A DNA stretch of 64,000 nt from Myxococcales bacterium. GTDB lineage: Bacteria > Myxococcota_A > Polyangia > Haliangiales > Haliangiaceae. Under the pieces are notes generated by a model. That model had not been told where the DNA came from. It saw nothing but the letters and a program-made list of their open reading frames with translations, and ran no database searches. Every line of letters starts with the position of its first letter. Position 1 is the first letter of the stretch. A program made the translations under genes and the position numbers. Location of the stretch: positions 930,001 to 994,000 of the forward strand of contig JADJUF010000039.1 in assembly GCA_016717005.1 (NCBI GenBank), read 5' to 3'. This document shows positions 25,154 to 37,168 of this stretch, piece by piece.

Positions 25154-25238
25154 ATGTGAATTACTTTGTTGACGACGGCGTAAACTAACCGCCACACTGA
25201 AACCGGTCGCTGTCCTCGCTTACCCCTGGGAGGTCGCA

Positions 25239-26357
25239 ATGCTGCGCGACGATGTCCTCGACCTGCTCTCCTCCCACGACCACGATGACCTCGCCGAGGG
25301 CGCCCGCGCCATCGGTCGCGATCTCGCCAACCGCCGCGGCGACGCGGTCGACGCGGTCCGTCGCCACATCGAGGCCCACCCGGGCGTCGACGACTACGCG
25401 CGCGGCTTCACCCGCGCGATCGAGGAGATCGCGTCGAGCTTCACGATCGCCGGCGGCGAGGTCGACGAGCTGACGCCGATCGTCCGCGCCATCTCGCTGC
25501 GCGCGGGCTGGCGCAAGGTGCTCGAGGCGCTGGCCGACGGCGCGGCCCGGCCCAGCGAGCTGGCGCTGCGGACCCAGCTGTCGCGCAGCCGGATCAGCCA
25601 CGTCCTCGGCGGCCTCGAGCGCGCCGAGCTGATCGAGCGCCCGCGGGCCGAGCCGCCCGGCGACGGCCGCGAGCGCCCGTGTCGATTGTCACCGCTGGGC
25701 TACCGCGCGCTCACCGCCGGCGAGCGCCCGACCGCGGTGTCGGGCGCCGACCTCGACGCCGGCGTCGTCGCGACCACGTACCTGCTGGCCAAGCTGCTCG
25801 GCCGCGGCCGCTCGTCCCGGGCCGCGCTCGAGGACGCGCTGGTCGAGCACCTCGACCGCGCGGCGATCCCGCGGGTGGTCGACACCGCCCTGCGCGCCGC
25901 CCGCAACGCCGGGCTGGCGGTGGTCGGCCCCGACCAGGCGGTCACGCTGGCGGAGCTGCACCTGCAGGACGTCGTGGCCGATGCCCTCGCCGACGCGCTC
26001 GGCGACGACCGCCCGGCCATCCCGGTGATCGATCTGGCGCGGGCGCGAGCGCCGATCGGCGGCCTGGTGGTGGTGCGTTCCGAGCTGATGCGGTCGCGCT
26101 GGGACATCGCGATCGCCAAGCGCGGCCTCGACGACCTGCGGCTGATCGCCTCGGCCGACTGGCTGACCGGCGAGGTCGATCAGATCGCGCCGCGCGATCG
26201 CCCGTTCGCGATGGTCTACGACAGCCCGTCGCTGGCGCGGTCCGAGCGCACGAGCGAGCACGCCCGGGCGCTGCTCCACCGGGCCGACAGCGTCCACTGC
26301 TACGCGGTCGCCGGCACCGTGCTGCCCGAGGGCATCGCCGCGATCGAGGTCGCGTGA
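25239..26357 (+). CDS. Winged-helix HTH protein with unknown C-terminal domain
   Basis: A 372-residue protein. Residues about 90-160 form an ArsR/MarR-like winged helix (GWRKVLEALADGAARPSELA, LSRSRISHVLGGLERAELI). The last 170 residues (VVVRSELMRSRWDIAIAKRGL, PFAMVYDSPSLARSE, SVHCYAVAGTVLPEG) form an unassigned alpha/beta domain that could bind a nucleotide or other ligand. GGGAGG lies 6 nt before ATG 25239, so this start uses a ribosome-binding site. The stop overlaps the start of the first repeat unit (GTGA), which shows ancestral coupling to the phosphoribosyltransferase gene. Confidence 0.75.
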   Translation: MLRDDVLDLLSSHDHDDLAEGARAIGRDLANRRGDAVDAVRRHIEAHPGVDDYARGFTRAIEEIASSFTIAGGEVDELTPIVRAISLRAGWRKVLEALADGAARPSELALRTQLSRSRISHVLGGLERAELIERPRAEPPGDGRERPCRLSPLGYRALTAGERPTAVSGADLDAGVVATTYLLAKLLGRGRSSRAALEDALVEHLDRAAIPRVVDTALRAARNAGLAVVGPDQAVTLAELHLQDVVADALADALGDDRPAIPVIDLARARAPIGGLVVVRSELMRSRWDIAIAKRGLDDLRLIASADWLTGEVDQIAPRDRPFAMVYDSPSLARSERTSEHARALLHRADSVHCYAVAGTVLPEGIAAIEVA

Positions 26358-26841
26358 GGCGGCTCCGCACGGCCGCCCTCGACGAGGTCCGCGCCGTCGT
26401 GGTGGTGACCCCGCGGCGCGGCCGGCCCGCGGACATCGCCGCGAGCGAGGTCGCGTGAGGCGGCTCCGCACGGCCGCCCTCGACGAGGTCCGCGCCGTGG
26501 TGGTGGTGACCCCGCGGCGCGGCCGGCCCGCGGACATCGCCGCGAGCGAGGTCGCGCGTGAGGCGGCTCCGCACGGCCGCCCTCGACGAGGTCCGCGCCG
26601 TCGTGGTGGTGGTGACGCCGCGGCGCGGCCGGCCCGCGGACATCGCCGCGAGCGAGGTCGCGTGAGGCGGCTCCGCACGGCCGCCCTCGACGAGGTCCGC
26701 GCCGTCGTGGTGGTGACCCCGCGGCGCGGTCTGCCCGCGGACATCGCCGCGAGCGAGGTCGCGTGAGGCGGCTCCGCACGGCCGCCCTCGACGAGGTCCG
26801 CGCCGTCGTGGTGGTGACCCCGCGGCGCGGTCTGCCCGAGC
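26354..26841 (+). repeat. Tandem array of 101-104-bp units carrying a gene junction
   Basis: Units start at GTG 26354, 26455, 26558, 26662 and 26763; the first four are 101, 103, 104 and 101 bp long and the last is partial. Each whole unit fuses the first 23 codons of the phosphoribosyltransferase gene to the last codons and stop of the HTH gene (IAAIEVA in the gene, IAASEVA in the repeats). Two units are complete 34-codon ORFs with GTGA start/stop overlaps; units 2 and 3 carry 2-3 extra bases that break this. Confidence 0.92.
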
Positions 26842-27424
26842 TGATGCACCGCGCGCTGGCCGACACCGGCGCGCTGCTGCACGGCCACTTCGGCCTGCAC
26901 GGCGGCAAGCACACCGAGTACTTCATCCGCTTCCGGGCGCTGTCGCGCTCGCCGAGCTGCTGGGCCTCGTCGCCGACCACCTCGTGACCCAAGTCGAGCC
27001 CGACGTCACCACCGTGATCGTGCCCGAGTCGGCCGGCTTCTTCCTCGGCGACGCGCTGGCCCAGCGGCTGGGCGCCGGCATCGCGGTGGCGCGCACCGAC
27101 CTGCAGCGCCGGCCCGCGCGCTCGCTCTACGACGGCACGATCCATCAGACCGATCGGGTGCTGGTCGTCAACGACGTGGTCACCACCGGGGCGTCGCTCG
27201 AGCCGCTGCTCGACCTCGTCGGGGATCGCGGCGCCACCGTGTCGGGGGTGCTGGTGTTCGGCGCCCTCGACGGTCCCGGCTTCCGCGCGATCCTGAACCG
27301 CCGTCGGGTCCCCGGCGATCACCTGCTCGAGGCCGGCCCGGCCTGGGTCCTGCGGTCCCCCGAGGAGTGCCCCGCGTGCGCCCGGGGTGAGCTCCCGCTC
27401 TTGCCCGCGGCCGAGCTGAACTGA
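26763..27424 (+). pseudogene. Orotate phosphoribosyltransferase-like gene with one apparent frameshift
   Basis: The combined reading gives a protein of about 220 residues. The N-terminal part has the OPRT signature HGHFGLHGGKHTEYF; the C-terminal part has the PRPP-binding loop VLVVNDVVTTGASLEP and TVIVPESAGFFLG. It would transfer phosphoribose from PRPP to a base. Near 26940-26942 the frame breaks: one base appears to be missing, after which VALAELLGLVADHLV continues. The C-terminal CPACARGELPL adds two Cys. It is not necessarily PyrE: the neighbours are not pyrimidine genes. It is either a true pseudogene or an assembly error. Confidence 0.8.
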
Positions 27425-27488
27425 AACTTGCCGCGGCGCCGGGTTTCGGCGGTACAACTACCGCTTGCCTACGCCGAAGGAGTGCTCG

Positions 27489-28640
27489 ATGACTGTTCGC
27501 TCGATGTTCCTGGGATCGTTCGCCGCTGTCATGATGATCGCGTGTGGTGGTGGTTCGGGCGGTGACGACGACGACCAGGACGCGAGCACGCTCGACGCCG
27601 CAAACTGCGTGTCCGATGGCTGCGCGCCCGAGCTGGTGTGCAACCCGAGCAACGGCGCCTGCGAGCCGATCGCGTGCAGCATGCACACCGACTGCCCGAT
27701 GGGCACGTACTGCGGCCCGGCCGGGGTGTGCACGCCCAGCAACACCGGCGGCCCGTGCGCCAACGACGACAGCTGCACCAACGGCGAGACCTGCATCGGC
27801 GGGTTCTGCGCCTGTGCCGGGCAGCAGTTCGCCGCCGAGGGCGTGCCGCCGAACGTGCTGATCGTCCTCGATCGCTCGGGCAGCATGGGCACGGCGATCG
27901 GTGGCGTCAGCAAGTGGCAGATCGCCGTCACGGCCATCCAGAACCTGCTGGCCAGCCACGGCAACCAGGTCCGGTTCGGCCTCGACCTGTACGAGCCCCC
28001 GGCGGGCGGCTCGTGCGCGGCGGGCGCGATCGTCGTCGGCGTCGGCCCGACCGACGCCACCGCGATCTCGAACGCGCTGGCCGGGACCGGCCCGGGCGGC
28101 CTCACGCCGATCGGCAGCACGCTCGCGGCGCTGGCCACCTACCCCGGGCTCCACGACCCCGCGCGCGAGAACTACGTGCTGCTGCTGACCGACGGCGAGG
28201 AGACCTGCAGCGGCGACGGCATCGGCGCGGCCACCGCGCTGCGCAACGGCACGCCCGAGATCAAGACGTTCGTGGTCGGGTTCGGCAGCGGCGTCGACGC
28301 CACGTTCCTCGACGCGGTCGCGACCGCCGGCGGCACCGCCCGCGTCGGCGGCCCGCCGTACTACTACCAGGCCGACGACGCGATGTCGCTCAACGACGCC
28401 TTCGACGCGATCGGCTCGGCGGTGCTGTCGTGCACGTACACGCTGTCGGGCGCGCCCGACCTCGACACGATGTTCATCCGGTTCGACGGCGTCGACATCC
28501 TCCGCGACCAGACCCACGTCAACGGCTGGGACTACGACTCGGCCACCAACCAGCTCACGTTCTACGGCGCCGCCTGCGCGGCGCTGCGCGGCGGCGACGT
28601 CACCGATCTGGTCGTCGGCAGCGGCTGCTCGGTCGGCTGA
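27489..28640 (+). CDS. VWA-domain lipoprotein with Cys-rich N-terminal region
   Basis: A 383-residue lipoprotein (lipobox AVMMIACGGG). Residues 30-115 hold a dense Cys region (CVSDGCAPELVC, CSMHTDCPMGTYC) of the kind common in myxobacterial surface proteins. The VWA domain that follows has a complete MIDAS: DRSGS, the Thr in GGLTPIG and Asp in LLTDGEET. This binds a divalent metal and usually a protein ligand. AAGGAG lies 7 nt before ATG 27489, so the ribosome-binding site decides the start against an upstream in-frame TTG at 27465. Confidence 0.85.
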   Translation: MTVRSMFLGSFAAVMMIACGGGSGGDDDDQDASTLDAANCVSDGCAPELVCNPSNGACEPIACSMHTDCPMGTYCGPAGVCTPSNTGGPCANDDSCTNGETCIGGFCACAGQQFAAEGVPPNVLIVLDRSGSMGTAIGGVSKWQIAVTAIQNLLASHGNQVRFGLDLYEPPAGGSCAAGAIVVGVGPTDATAISNALAGTGPGGLTPIGSTLAALATYPGLHDPARENYVLLLTDGEETCSGDGIGAATALRNGTPEIKTFVVGFGSGVDATFLDAVATAGGTARVGGPPYYYQADDAMSLNDAFDAIGSAVLSCTYTLSGAPDLDTMFIRFDGVDILRDQTHVNGWDYDSATNQLTFYGAACAALRGGDVTDLVVGSGCSVG

Positions 28641-28676
28641 GCGCGCCTTGACCGATCGGCCGTCAGCGTGGGCGCG

Positions 28677-30041
28677 ATGAGCGACGCCGCCACCGTGCCC
28701 GCCCGCGGCGCGACGGCCGCGCCGCGCCGTCGGAGCCTGCTGATCATGACCGGGCAGGAGGTCGACGCGCGCGCGCTGCCCCTGACCGGGCGGGTGATGA
28801 TCGGGCGGGCCGCCGACGCCGACGTCCACGTCGAGCACGCGTCGGTGTCGCGCAACCACGTCGTCCTCGAGCTGCGCGAGGACGGCATCACCGCGATCGA
28901 CCAGGGCGGCGCCAACGGCACGACCCTGCGCGGCGTACGCCTGCCGGCGGGCGTGCCGGTCGAGATCGCGCCCAACGAGGCGCTCGGCGCCGGCGATCTG
29001 GTGCTCGTGGTCCAGGAGCTGCGGGGCCTGCTGGCCGGGCCGGCGGCGCCGGTGCGCCCGTCCGGCGCGGTCGCGCCCAGCGGCCACGCGCCGATCGTGC
29101 TCGATCCGGCGATGCGGCGCCTGTACGAGCTCGCCGCCCGGCTCGCGCGCGGCACGATCAGCACGCTGATCATCGGCGAGACCGGCACCGGCAAGGAGGT
29201 GCTCGCCGAGTACGTCCACCGGGCCTCGCCCCGGGCCGACGGGCCGCTGATCCGCGTCAACTGCGCGGCCTTCGCCGAGGGCCTGTTCGAGAGCGAGCTG
29301 TTCGGGCACGAGCGCGGCGCGTTCACCGGCGCGGTGCGCGACCACCAGGGGCTGCTCGAGGCCGCCGCCGGCGGCACGGTCGTGCTCGACGAGGTCGGCG
29401 AGCTGCCGCCGGCGTTCCAGGCCAAGCTCTTGCGCGTGCTCGAGGATCGGCGCGTCGTGCGGGTCGGCGCGACCACGCCGATCGCCGTCGACGTCCGGTT
29501 CGTGGCCGCGACCAACCGCGATCTCGAGGCCGCGGTCGCCGACGGCGGCTTCCGCCGCGATCTGTACTTCCGCCTGGCCGGCGCGGTGCTCGCGGTGCCG
29601 CCGCTGCGCGAGCGCCCCGACGAGATCGTCGCGCTCGCGCACGCGTTCCTCGCCGACGCCGGGCGCCGCCTCGCGCGCCCCGGGCTCGGCCTCGACGACG
29701 CCGCGCTGCCCGCGCTGCGCCGGCACCTGTGGCCCGGCAACGTCCGCGAGCTCAAGAACGTGATCGAGCGGGCCGCGCTGGTGGCCGACGGCGATCGGAT
29801 CACGGTCGCGGAGCTCGGGCTCACCGGCGCCGGGTCGACCGCCGCGCCCGCGGCCGCGCGAGCGCCCGCGGACGTGCCGCTGGCCGACGCGCTGGCGACG
29901 GTCGAGCGCGATCGCATCGTCGCGGCGCTGGCGCAGTGTCAGGGTAACCAGACCCAGGCGGCGACGCTGCTCGGGATGCCGCGCCGCACGTTCGTCAAGC
30001 GCCTCGACCAGTACGGCCTGGCGCGGCCGCGCAAGCGCTGA
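28677..30041 (+). CDS. FHA-domain sigma54-dependent transcriptional activator
   Basis: A 454-residue protein in three parts. An N-terminal FHA domain (about residues 25-110: GRVMIGRAADADVHV, SRNHVVLEL, GGANGTTLRG) binds phosphothreonine. The AAA+ sigma54-interaction domain has Walker A GETGTGKE, the sigma54-contact loop GAFTGA and FVAATNRDLEAA. A Fis-type HTH closes it (NQTQAATLLGMPRRTFVKRL). It should activate RpoN promoters after sensing a Thr-phosphorylated partner. The convergent Ser/Thr kinase 13 bp downstream is an attractive partner. The ATG at 28677 is used; GTG 28668 is an alternative. Confidence 0.92.
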   Translation: MSDAATVPARGATAAPRRRSLLIMTGQEVDARALPLTGRVMIGRAADADVHVEHASVSRNHVVLELREDGITAIDQGGANGTTLRGVRLPAGVPVEIAPNEALGAGDLVLVVQELRGLLAGPAAPVRPSGAVAPSGHAPIVLDPAMRRLYELAARLARGTISTLIIGETGTGKEVLAEYVHRASPRADGPLIRVNCAAFAEGLFESELFGHERGAFTGAVRDHQGLLEAAAGGTVVLDEVGELPPAFQAKLLRVLEDRRVVRVGATTPIAVDVRFVAATNRDLEAAVADGGFRRDLYFRLAGAVLAVPPLRERPDEIVALAHAFLADAGRRLARPGLGLDDAALPALRRHLWPGNVRELKNVIERAALVADGDRITVAELGLTGAGSTAAPAAARAPADVPLADALATVERDRIVAALAQCQGNQTQAATLLGMPRRTFVKRLDQYGLARPRKR

Positions 30042-30054
30042 CCGACGCGCGTCG

Positions 30055-32865
<2,811 letters not shown>

Positions 32866-32918
32866 CCCTCCGACGGTGACACATCACCCCGCAGCGACGC
32901 AAACCGCGTCGGGGACCA

Positions 32919-32937
32919 GCCCGGCGAGACGCCGGGC
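32919..32937 (-). terminator. Hairpin between the DUF4157 effector and the kinase gene
   Basis: A perfect 8-bp stem, GCCCGGCG / CGCCGGGC, with a 3-nt loop lies 2 bp past the stop codon of the effector gene. It lacks a U-tract, so partial read-through into the kinase gene is possible. Confidence 0.5.
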
Positions 32938-32939
32938 GC

Positions 32940-35036
32940 TCAGTGCAGATGCGACACGTCGTAGGGGATCCCGAGGCGCTCGGCGGTGGTCTGCGCGACG
33001 GCGCGGACCACCGGGGTCCGACCGTGGCGCCGCAGCTGCGCCCGCTCCTCCTCGCTCATCGCCATGATCCGCGCGCGCGCGTCGGACCGTCCTTGTCCTG
33101 CCATCTCCTCGGCACCCTCGATCGCGCGCGCGCCGTGCGCGTGCTGCCCGAAATTCCCGAACAGCGTGTCGCCGAACTGGACGGCGAACTCGTGCACGTA
33201 CCAGGTCTTGAGGCCCTGTTGACGGCCTTCCTCGGCAGCCGCCGCCATGGTCCAGAGCACGCCGCCGATCCAGGCCACGCCCACCAGGACCGCGCCGACC
33301 GCGACCGCGACCGGGACCGCGCCACCGGTGGCCACGCCAGCCTCGGCCAGCTCCGCCGCGGTGATCTCTCCCCCGGCCGCACCGGCGCCGCCAGCCGTGG
33401 CGGCCTCCCCCGCGAAGCGCTCGGCGATCCAGCGGCCGATGCGCTCCCACGGCGGCGTCCAGCCGACCGCGAGGTTGATCTTCGCGCTGATGCCGGGGAT
33501 GCCGTTGATCGGCAGCTCGGCCCCGAAGACCAGCCGCGGCTCGCGGAACCGGTACGGCCCCTGGCCCTCGTCGCGCTCGAGGCGAATGGCCTCGAACGCG
33601 AACTCGAGGTCGATCGGTCCGAAGTGGACGGTGTCGGTCTGGACGCCCGCCGTGAAGTGCAGGCCTTCGTGGTCGTGCGAGATCTCGAAGCTGTCGCTGA
33701 GCGCGTCGAAGTCGTGCGCGAGCCAGTCGCGGATCGCGCCCTCGTGGCTGACCGCGACCTCCCAGCCGTGGTCGCCGTGCATGGCCTCGACCTCGGTCGC
33801 GGGCTCCGGCTCCTCGCCGTCCGGCGCCGCGGCTTCGGGACTCTCGCCGCGACCACCGGCGCCGCGGCCGCCGCCGCCGGCCCCGACGACGCCCTCGCCC
33901 CGCGGCGAGAGCGTGGCCTCGACCTCGAGGTCGCCCCAGCGCGTCTCGAACTCGCGCTCGAACAGGGTGATCGAACGGCCGACCGCGACCGCGACGCCGG
34001 CGCTCTCTTCAGGGCGCTCCCCACGCGCTCGGGCCGCCGCGGGTCGAGGCCCGCGTGACGTGCCCCGCTCGGCTCGAGCCGCCGGCGCCGCCGCTGCGCC
34101 ACCACCGTCGCCGCCCGACCGGGCCGACGGCGCCGGCGCCGCGCGCTCGAGGCGCCGCGCGTCGGCGATCGGGAGCTGGAGCTGGTACTGCTCGCCACCC
34201 TGCTCCAGCGCCAGGTCGACGCGGATCTGCATGGTCGAGACGTGCGCGAGCGCGCGGTGCAGCTCGGCGCGGAGCGCCGAAGCCTCCTCCGGGTTGGCCT
34301 GGGCCAGCAGGCGCTCGTACGTGGCGACCGCGGCCGCGTCTTGCTGGCGCACGAGCAGCTGCACGGCCCGGCCCTGGACGGCGGAGCCGCCGGATGAGCC
34401 GCGCGGCGCCATCGTGTCGAGCAGCGCCGCGGCGCTCTCACCGCGCACGACCGCGTCGGCGACCGCGTCGGCGTGCTGCTCGTACGGATCGCCGACCTGC
34501 CCGACCCCGCCCGCCAGCTGCACGCCGCCGCGCTGCTGGACCACGTGCGCCGCCTCGTGCGCCGCCAGGTGCAGGTCGGGCGCCGCCCCGAACGCGACGT
34601 CGTCGCCGGTCGCGTACGCGTGCGCGCCGATCGCCCCGGCGGCCTCGGCCGCGGCGCCGCCGATGTGCGCGCGCACGCCCGAGACGTCGTGGTGCCCGAA
34701 ACTCTCCTGGATCGCCGCCAGGTGCGGCAGCGCCCCGCCGCCGCCGGCCACGCCCCGCGCCGCGAGCGTGTGCAGCGCGAACGGATCGTCGCCGGGTCCC
34801 GACACCGCCACCGCGCGCTGCACCAGCGTCGACGAGATCGGCGCCTCGGGGCTATCGCCGTCGACCGCAGGCCGGCCCCGGTCAGCGCGCGCCTGCAGCG
34901 CCGCCGCCGACGGCGCGATGCGCTCGGTCCGCGTCACCTTGCCCGGCGCAGGTCGCCGCCGCGCGGTCCCGCTCTCGGCTGCGGGCGTTTCGTGCGCGAG
35001 TGAGCCGCCGAGCCCCGTGGATGTCGTCATGCGCAT
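32940..35036 (-). CDS. DUF4157 (eCIS-core) protein with uncharacterised membrane-segment C-terminal effector region
   Basis: A 698-residue protein. Residues 1-208 are nearly identical to those of the next gene: the APGKVTRT motif (30-37) and a DUF4157 domain with HEAAHVVQQRGG (160-171) and DPYEQHADAVADAVV. The rest is unique. It holds an acidic Gly-rich segment, a beta-rich stretch (FGPIDLEFAFEAIRL, LVFGAELPING) and one strongly hydrophobic segment near residues 573-598 (VPVAVAVGAVLVGVAWIGGVL), followed by 95 polar residues. DUF4157 marks proteins associated with extracellular contractile injection systems. The C-terminal region could be membrane-active, but it matches no family I know. Start ATG 35036 or 35030. 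Confidence 0.8.
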   Translation of the reverse strand: MRMTTSTGLGGSLAHETPAAESGTARRRPAPGKVTRTERIAPSAAALQARADRGRPAVDGDSPEAPISSTLVQRAVAVSGPGDDPFALHTLAARGVAGGGGALPHLAAIQESFGHHDVSGVRAHIGGAAAEAAGAIGAHAYATGDDVAFGAAPDLHLAAHEAAHVVQQRGGVQLAGGVGQVGDPYEQHADAVADAVVRGESAAALLDTMAPRGSSGGSAVQGRAVQLLVRQQDAAAVATYERLLAQANPEEASALRAELHRALAHVSTMQIRVDLALEQGGEQYQLQLPIADARRLERAAPAPSARSGGDGGGAAAAPAARAERGTSRGPRPAAARARGERPEESAGVAVAVGRSITLFEREFETRWGDLEVEATLSPRGEGVVGAGGGGRGAGGRGESPEAAAPDGEEPEPATEVEAMHGDHGWEVAVSHEGAIRDWLAHDFDALSDSFEISHDHEGLHFTAGVQTDTVHFGPIDLEFAFEAIRLERDEGQGPYRFREPRLVFGAELPINGIPGISAKINLAVGWTPPWERIGRWIAERFAGEAATAGGAGAAGGEITAAELAEAGVATGGAVPVAVAVGAVLVGVAWIGGVLWTMAAAAEEGRQQGLKTWYVHEFAVQFGDTLFGNFGQHAHGARAIEGAEEMAGQGRSDARARIMAMSEEERAQLRRHGRTPVVRAVAQTTAERLGIPYDVSHLH

Positions 35037-35162
35037 CCGCTTCTGCACCTGCCGTGCCGCGCGCGTCGGGCGCCCAGCAGCGCCCAGCGGCCGACGCGGC
35101 GCGGGGTCGCGCACCCCGTGCACAACCCGCGCGCCCCGACGGTGCCGACCGGGCTCAACCGC
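34410..35162 (-). repeat. DUF4157 module plus 5' flank, copy 1
   Basis: Nearly identical, including at third codon positions, to 36540-37295. The homology covers codons 1 to about 208 and extends some 125 bp upstream of the start, ending 18 bp before the stop of the neighbouring effector. The DUF4157 part also matches 39040-39415. Confidence 0.9.
35106..35126. promoter_or_regulatory. 21-bp dyad upstream of DUF4157 gene 1
   Basis: GTCGCGCAC-CCC-GTGCACAAC lies 70 bp upstream of ATG 35036. The arms are inverted repeats with two mismatches. The same element occurs upstream of the other two clustered DUF4157 genes. Confidence 0.6.
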
Positions 35163-35179
35163 TCCACGCCGAGGCCAAG

Positions 35180-37168
35180 CTAGCGGCGCTCGGCCGGGTC
35201 GTGCCCGAACTGGCGGTCCCGCAGGCCGTCGAGTCGTGCGCGGGTACCATCGCGCTGCCCGTCGTCAGGCCGATCGGTGCGCGCCGGGGCCGCGCCGCGG
35301 TTGGGACGCGCGGCCTCGCCGCCTTGCCACGCGCGCCAGTAGCGATGGATCCGCGCGCTCGCCTCGGCCCCGCCGAGCCCGGCCCGCTCCTCGACGGCCG
35401 CGATGAACTCGTCCTCCGCGGGCGCCGCCTGGGACGTGCCGTACGACCGCATGATCTCGTCAGCGGCCGCCAGCTCGGGGAACATCTCCCGGTAGTTGCG
35501 CAGCATGTTGTCGGTGTCCGGTCCGATCCCTTCGTCGGCGCACTGGCGCCGGATCATGTCGTCGATCAGCGTGATGTCGCTGGCCTGGGCGTGCGGCAGG
35601 ATGTGCAACGTCCAGACGCGGGCGTAGGCGTCCCGGCGCTGGCCTTCCGCGGTGAGCTCACCAGCGATGACGCGCGCCGTCTCTTCTCCGCCGGGGCCGT
35701 CGTCGCGCCCCTGGGCGGCTGCGCCGGCCGAGGTCGTCGTGTCACGCCGCTGGGAGACGTTCGACGGGGAGATCGCTGGACCGAGGAGCGCGTCCCCCGC
35801 CCTCATCCAGGGCGGATTGTCCTGTTGCTGCGACAGCAACGGATACATCGTGTGCGCGTGCAGCGGGTTGTCGGCCCCCCCGCCGTCGAACACCGTGACC
35901 GCACCCGGCAGGGACCCTTCACCCGCGTTGTCGACGACGCAGCCGTGGACCCGGTAGTGATGGGCGGTCGGCCGCTCCCCGGCGGGTTGCGATCGCAGTC
36001 GCTCGATGACCGCTCGTGAGATGCCGGGCGCCTGGAACGTGACGACCGAGACCACCAGGTTCGGGTAGTACGCGGCCGTGATCTCGGCCAGCGCCCCGCC
36101 GAGGCTGTGTCCGGTCGCCACCACGCCGCGTCCAGCGCCGATCCCGGTGAGCTCGCGCTCGATCAAGGCCTGGTTCATCGAGAACTGGCCCATGCCGACC
36201 CCCACGCCGGTGGTGTCCTCGAGGAAGTCTTCGTCTCCGCGCGATCCGCGGAACGCGATCACCGGCGTGTGGCCCGACGGTCCGGCGTCGGCGCGCCGTG
36301 GGAACACCCAGAACTGCAGGTCGCCCTCGCCGTGATGGGCCCGAACGCGCTCGACGTCGAAGCCCATCTCGCCGAGCGCGGTCCGATCCTCCGCGCTCAG
36401 CTGGTCGGTGCTGTCGTAGTACGCGATCCGGTGCGCGAGCTGCTCGAGGGTGAGATCGTTGACCGCGCCGGTCCGCGCCCGCGTCCGCTCCGCGCCGGTC
36501 AAGCGCTGCACCGCCGGTCCGCCCGCGGCGCCGCGCCCGGCCATCGTGTCGAGCAGCGCCGCCGCGCTCTCGCCGCGCACGACCGCGTCGGCGACCGCGT
36601 CGGCGTGCTGTTCGTACGGATCGCCGACCTGCCCGACCCCGCCCGCCAGCTGCACGCCGCCGCGCTGCTGGACCACGTGCGCCGCCTCGTGCGCCGCCAG
36701 GTGCAGGTCGGGCGCCGCGCCGAACGCGACGTCGTCGCCGGTCGCGTACGCGTGCGCGCCGATCGCACCCGCCGCGTCGGCCGCGGCGCCGCCGACGTGC
36801 GCGCGCACGCCCGAGACGTCGTGGTGCCCGAAACTCTCCTGGATCGCCGCCAGGTGCGGCAGCGCCCCGCCGCCGCCGGCCACGCCCCGCGCCGCGAGCG
36901 TGTGCAGCGCGAACGGATCGTCCGCGGGCCCCGACACCGCCACCGCCCGCTGCACCAGCGTCCACGAGATCGGCGCCTCGGGGCTATCGCCGTCGACCGC
37001 AGGCCGGCCCCGGTCAGCGCGCGCCTGCAGCGCCGCCGACGACGGCGCGATGCGCTCGGTCCGCGTCACCTTGCCCGGCGCCGACCGCCGTGGCGCGGCC
37101 CCACGTTCAGACGCGGGCGTGTCGTGCGCGAGTGAGCCGCCGAGCCCCGTGGATGTCGTCATGGGCAT
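35180..37168 (-). CDS. DUF4157 (eCIS-core) - class 3 lipase effector
   Basis: A 662-residue protein. Residues 1-210 carry APGKVTRT and the DUF4157 domain (HEAAH at 160-164). Residues about 225-450 are a class-3-type lipase: strand TPVIAFRGSRGDEDF, nucleophile elbow GHSLGGALAE (Ser355), acid in CVVDNAG (Asp413) and His in PLHAHTMYP (437 or 439). The C-terminal 200 residues are helical and polar. A phospholipase activity against target membranes is the likely role, as for type VI lipase effectors. No signal peptide is present, consistent with loading into an injection device. No adjacent immunity gene is evident. Start ATG 37168 or 37162. Confidence 0.87.
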   Translation of the reverse strand: MPMTTSTGLGGSLAHDTPASERGAAPRRSAPGKVTRTERIAPSSAALQARADRGRPAVDGDSPEAPISWTLVQRAVAVSGPADDPFALHTLAARGVAGGGGALPHLAAIQESFGHHDVSGVRAHVGGAAADAAGAIGAHAYATGDDVAFGAAPDLHLAAHEAAHVVQQRGGVQLAGGVGQVGDPYEQHADAVADAVVRGESAAALLDTMAGRGAAGGPAVQRLTGAERTRARTGAVNDLTLEQLAHRIAYYDSTDQLSAEDRTALGEMGFDVERVRAHHGEGDLQFWVFPRRADAGPSGHTPVIAFRGSRGDEDFLEDTTGVGVGMGQFSMNQALIERELTGIGAGRGVVATGHSLGGALAEITAAYYPNLVVSVVTFQAPGISRAVIERLRSQPAGERPTAHHYRVHGCVVDNAGEGSLPGAVTVFDGGGADNPLHAHTMYPLLSQQQDNPPWMRAGDALLGPAISPSNVSQRRDTTTSAGAAAQGRDDGPGGEETARVIAGELTAEGQRRDAYARVWTLHILPHAQASDITLIDDMIRRQCADEGIGPDTDNMLRNYREMFPELAAADEIMRSYGTSQAAPAEDEFIAAVEERAGLGGAEASARIHRYWRAWQGGEAARPNRGAAPARTDRPDDGQRDGTRARLDGLRDRQFGHDPAERR

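Noticed and set aside
25154..25238. Sigma70 promoter TTGACG ... TAAACT before the HTH gene
   Set aside because: The spacing between the two hexamers is only 6 bp, too short for a -35/-10 pair.
26763..27424. Authentic pyrE of the pyrimidine pathway
   Set aside because: The frame is broken, no pyrimidine genes are adjacent and it is tied to an HTH gene; only family-level assignment is safe.
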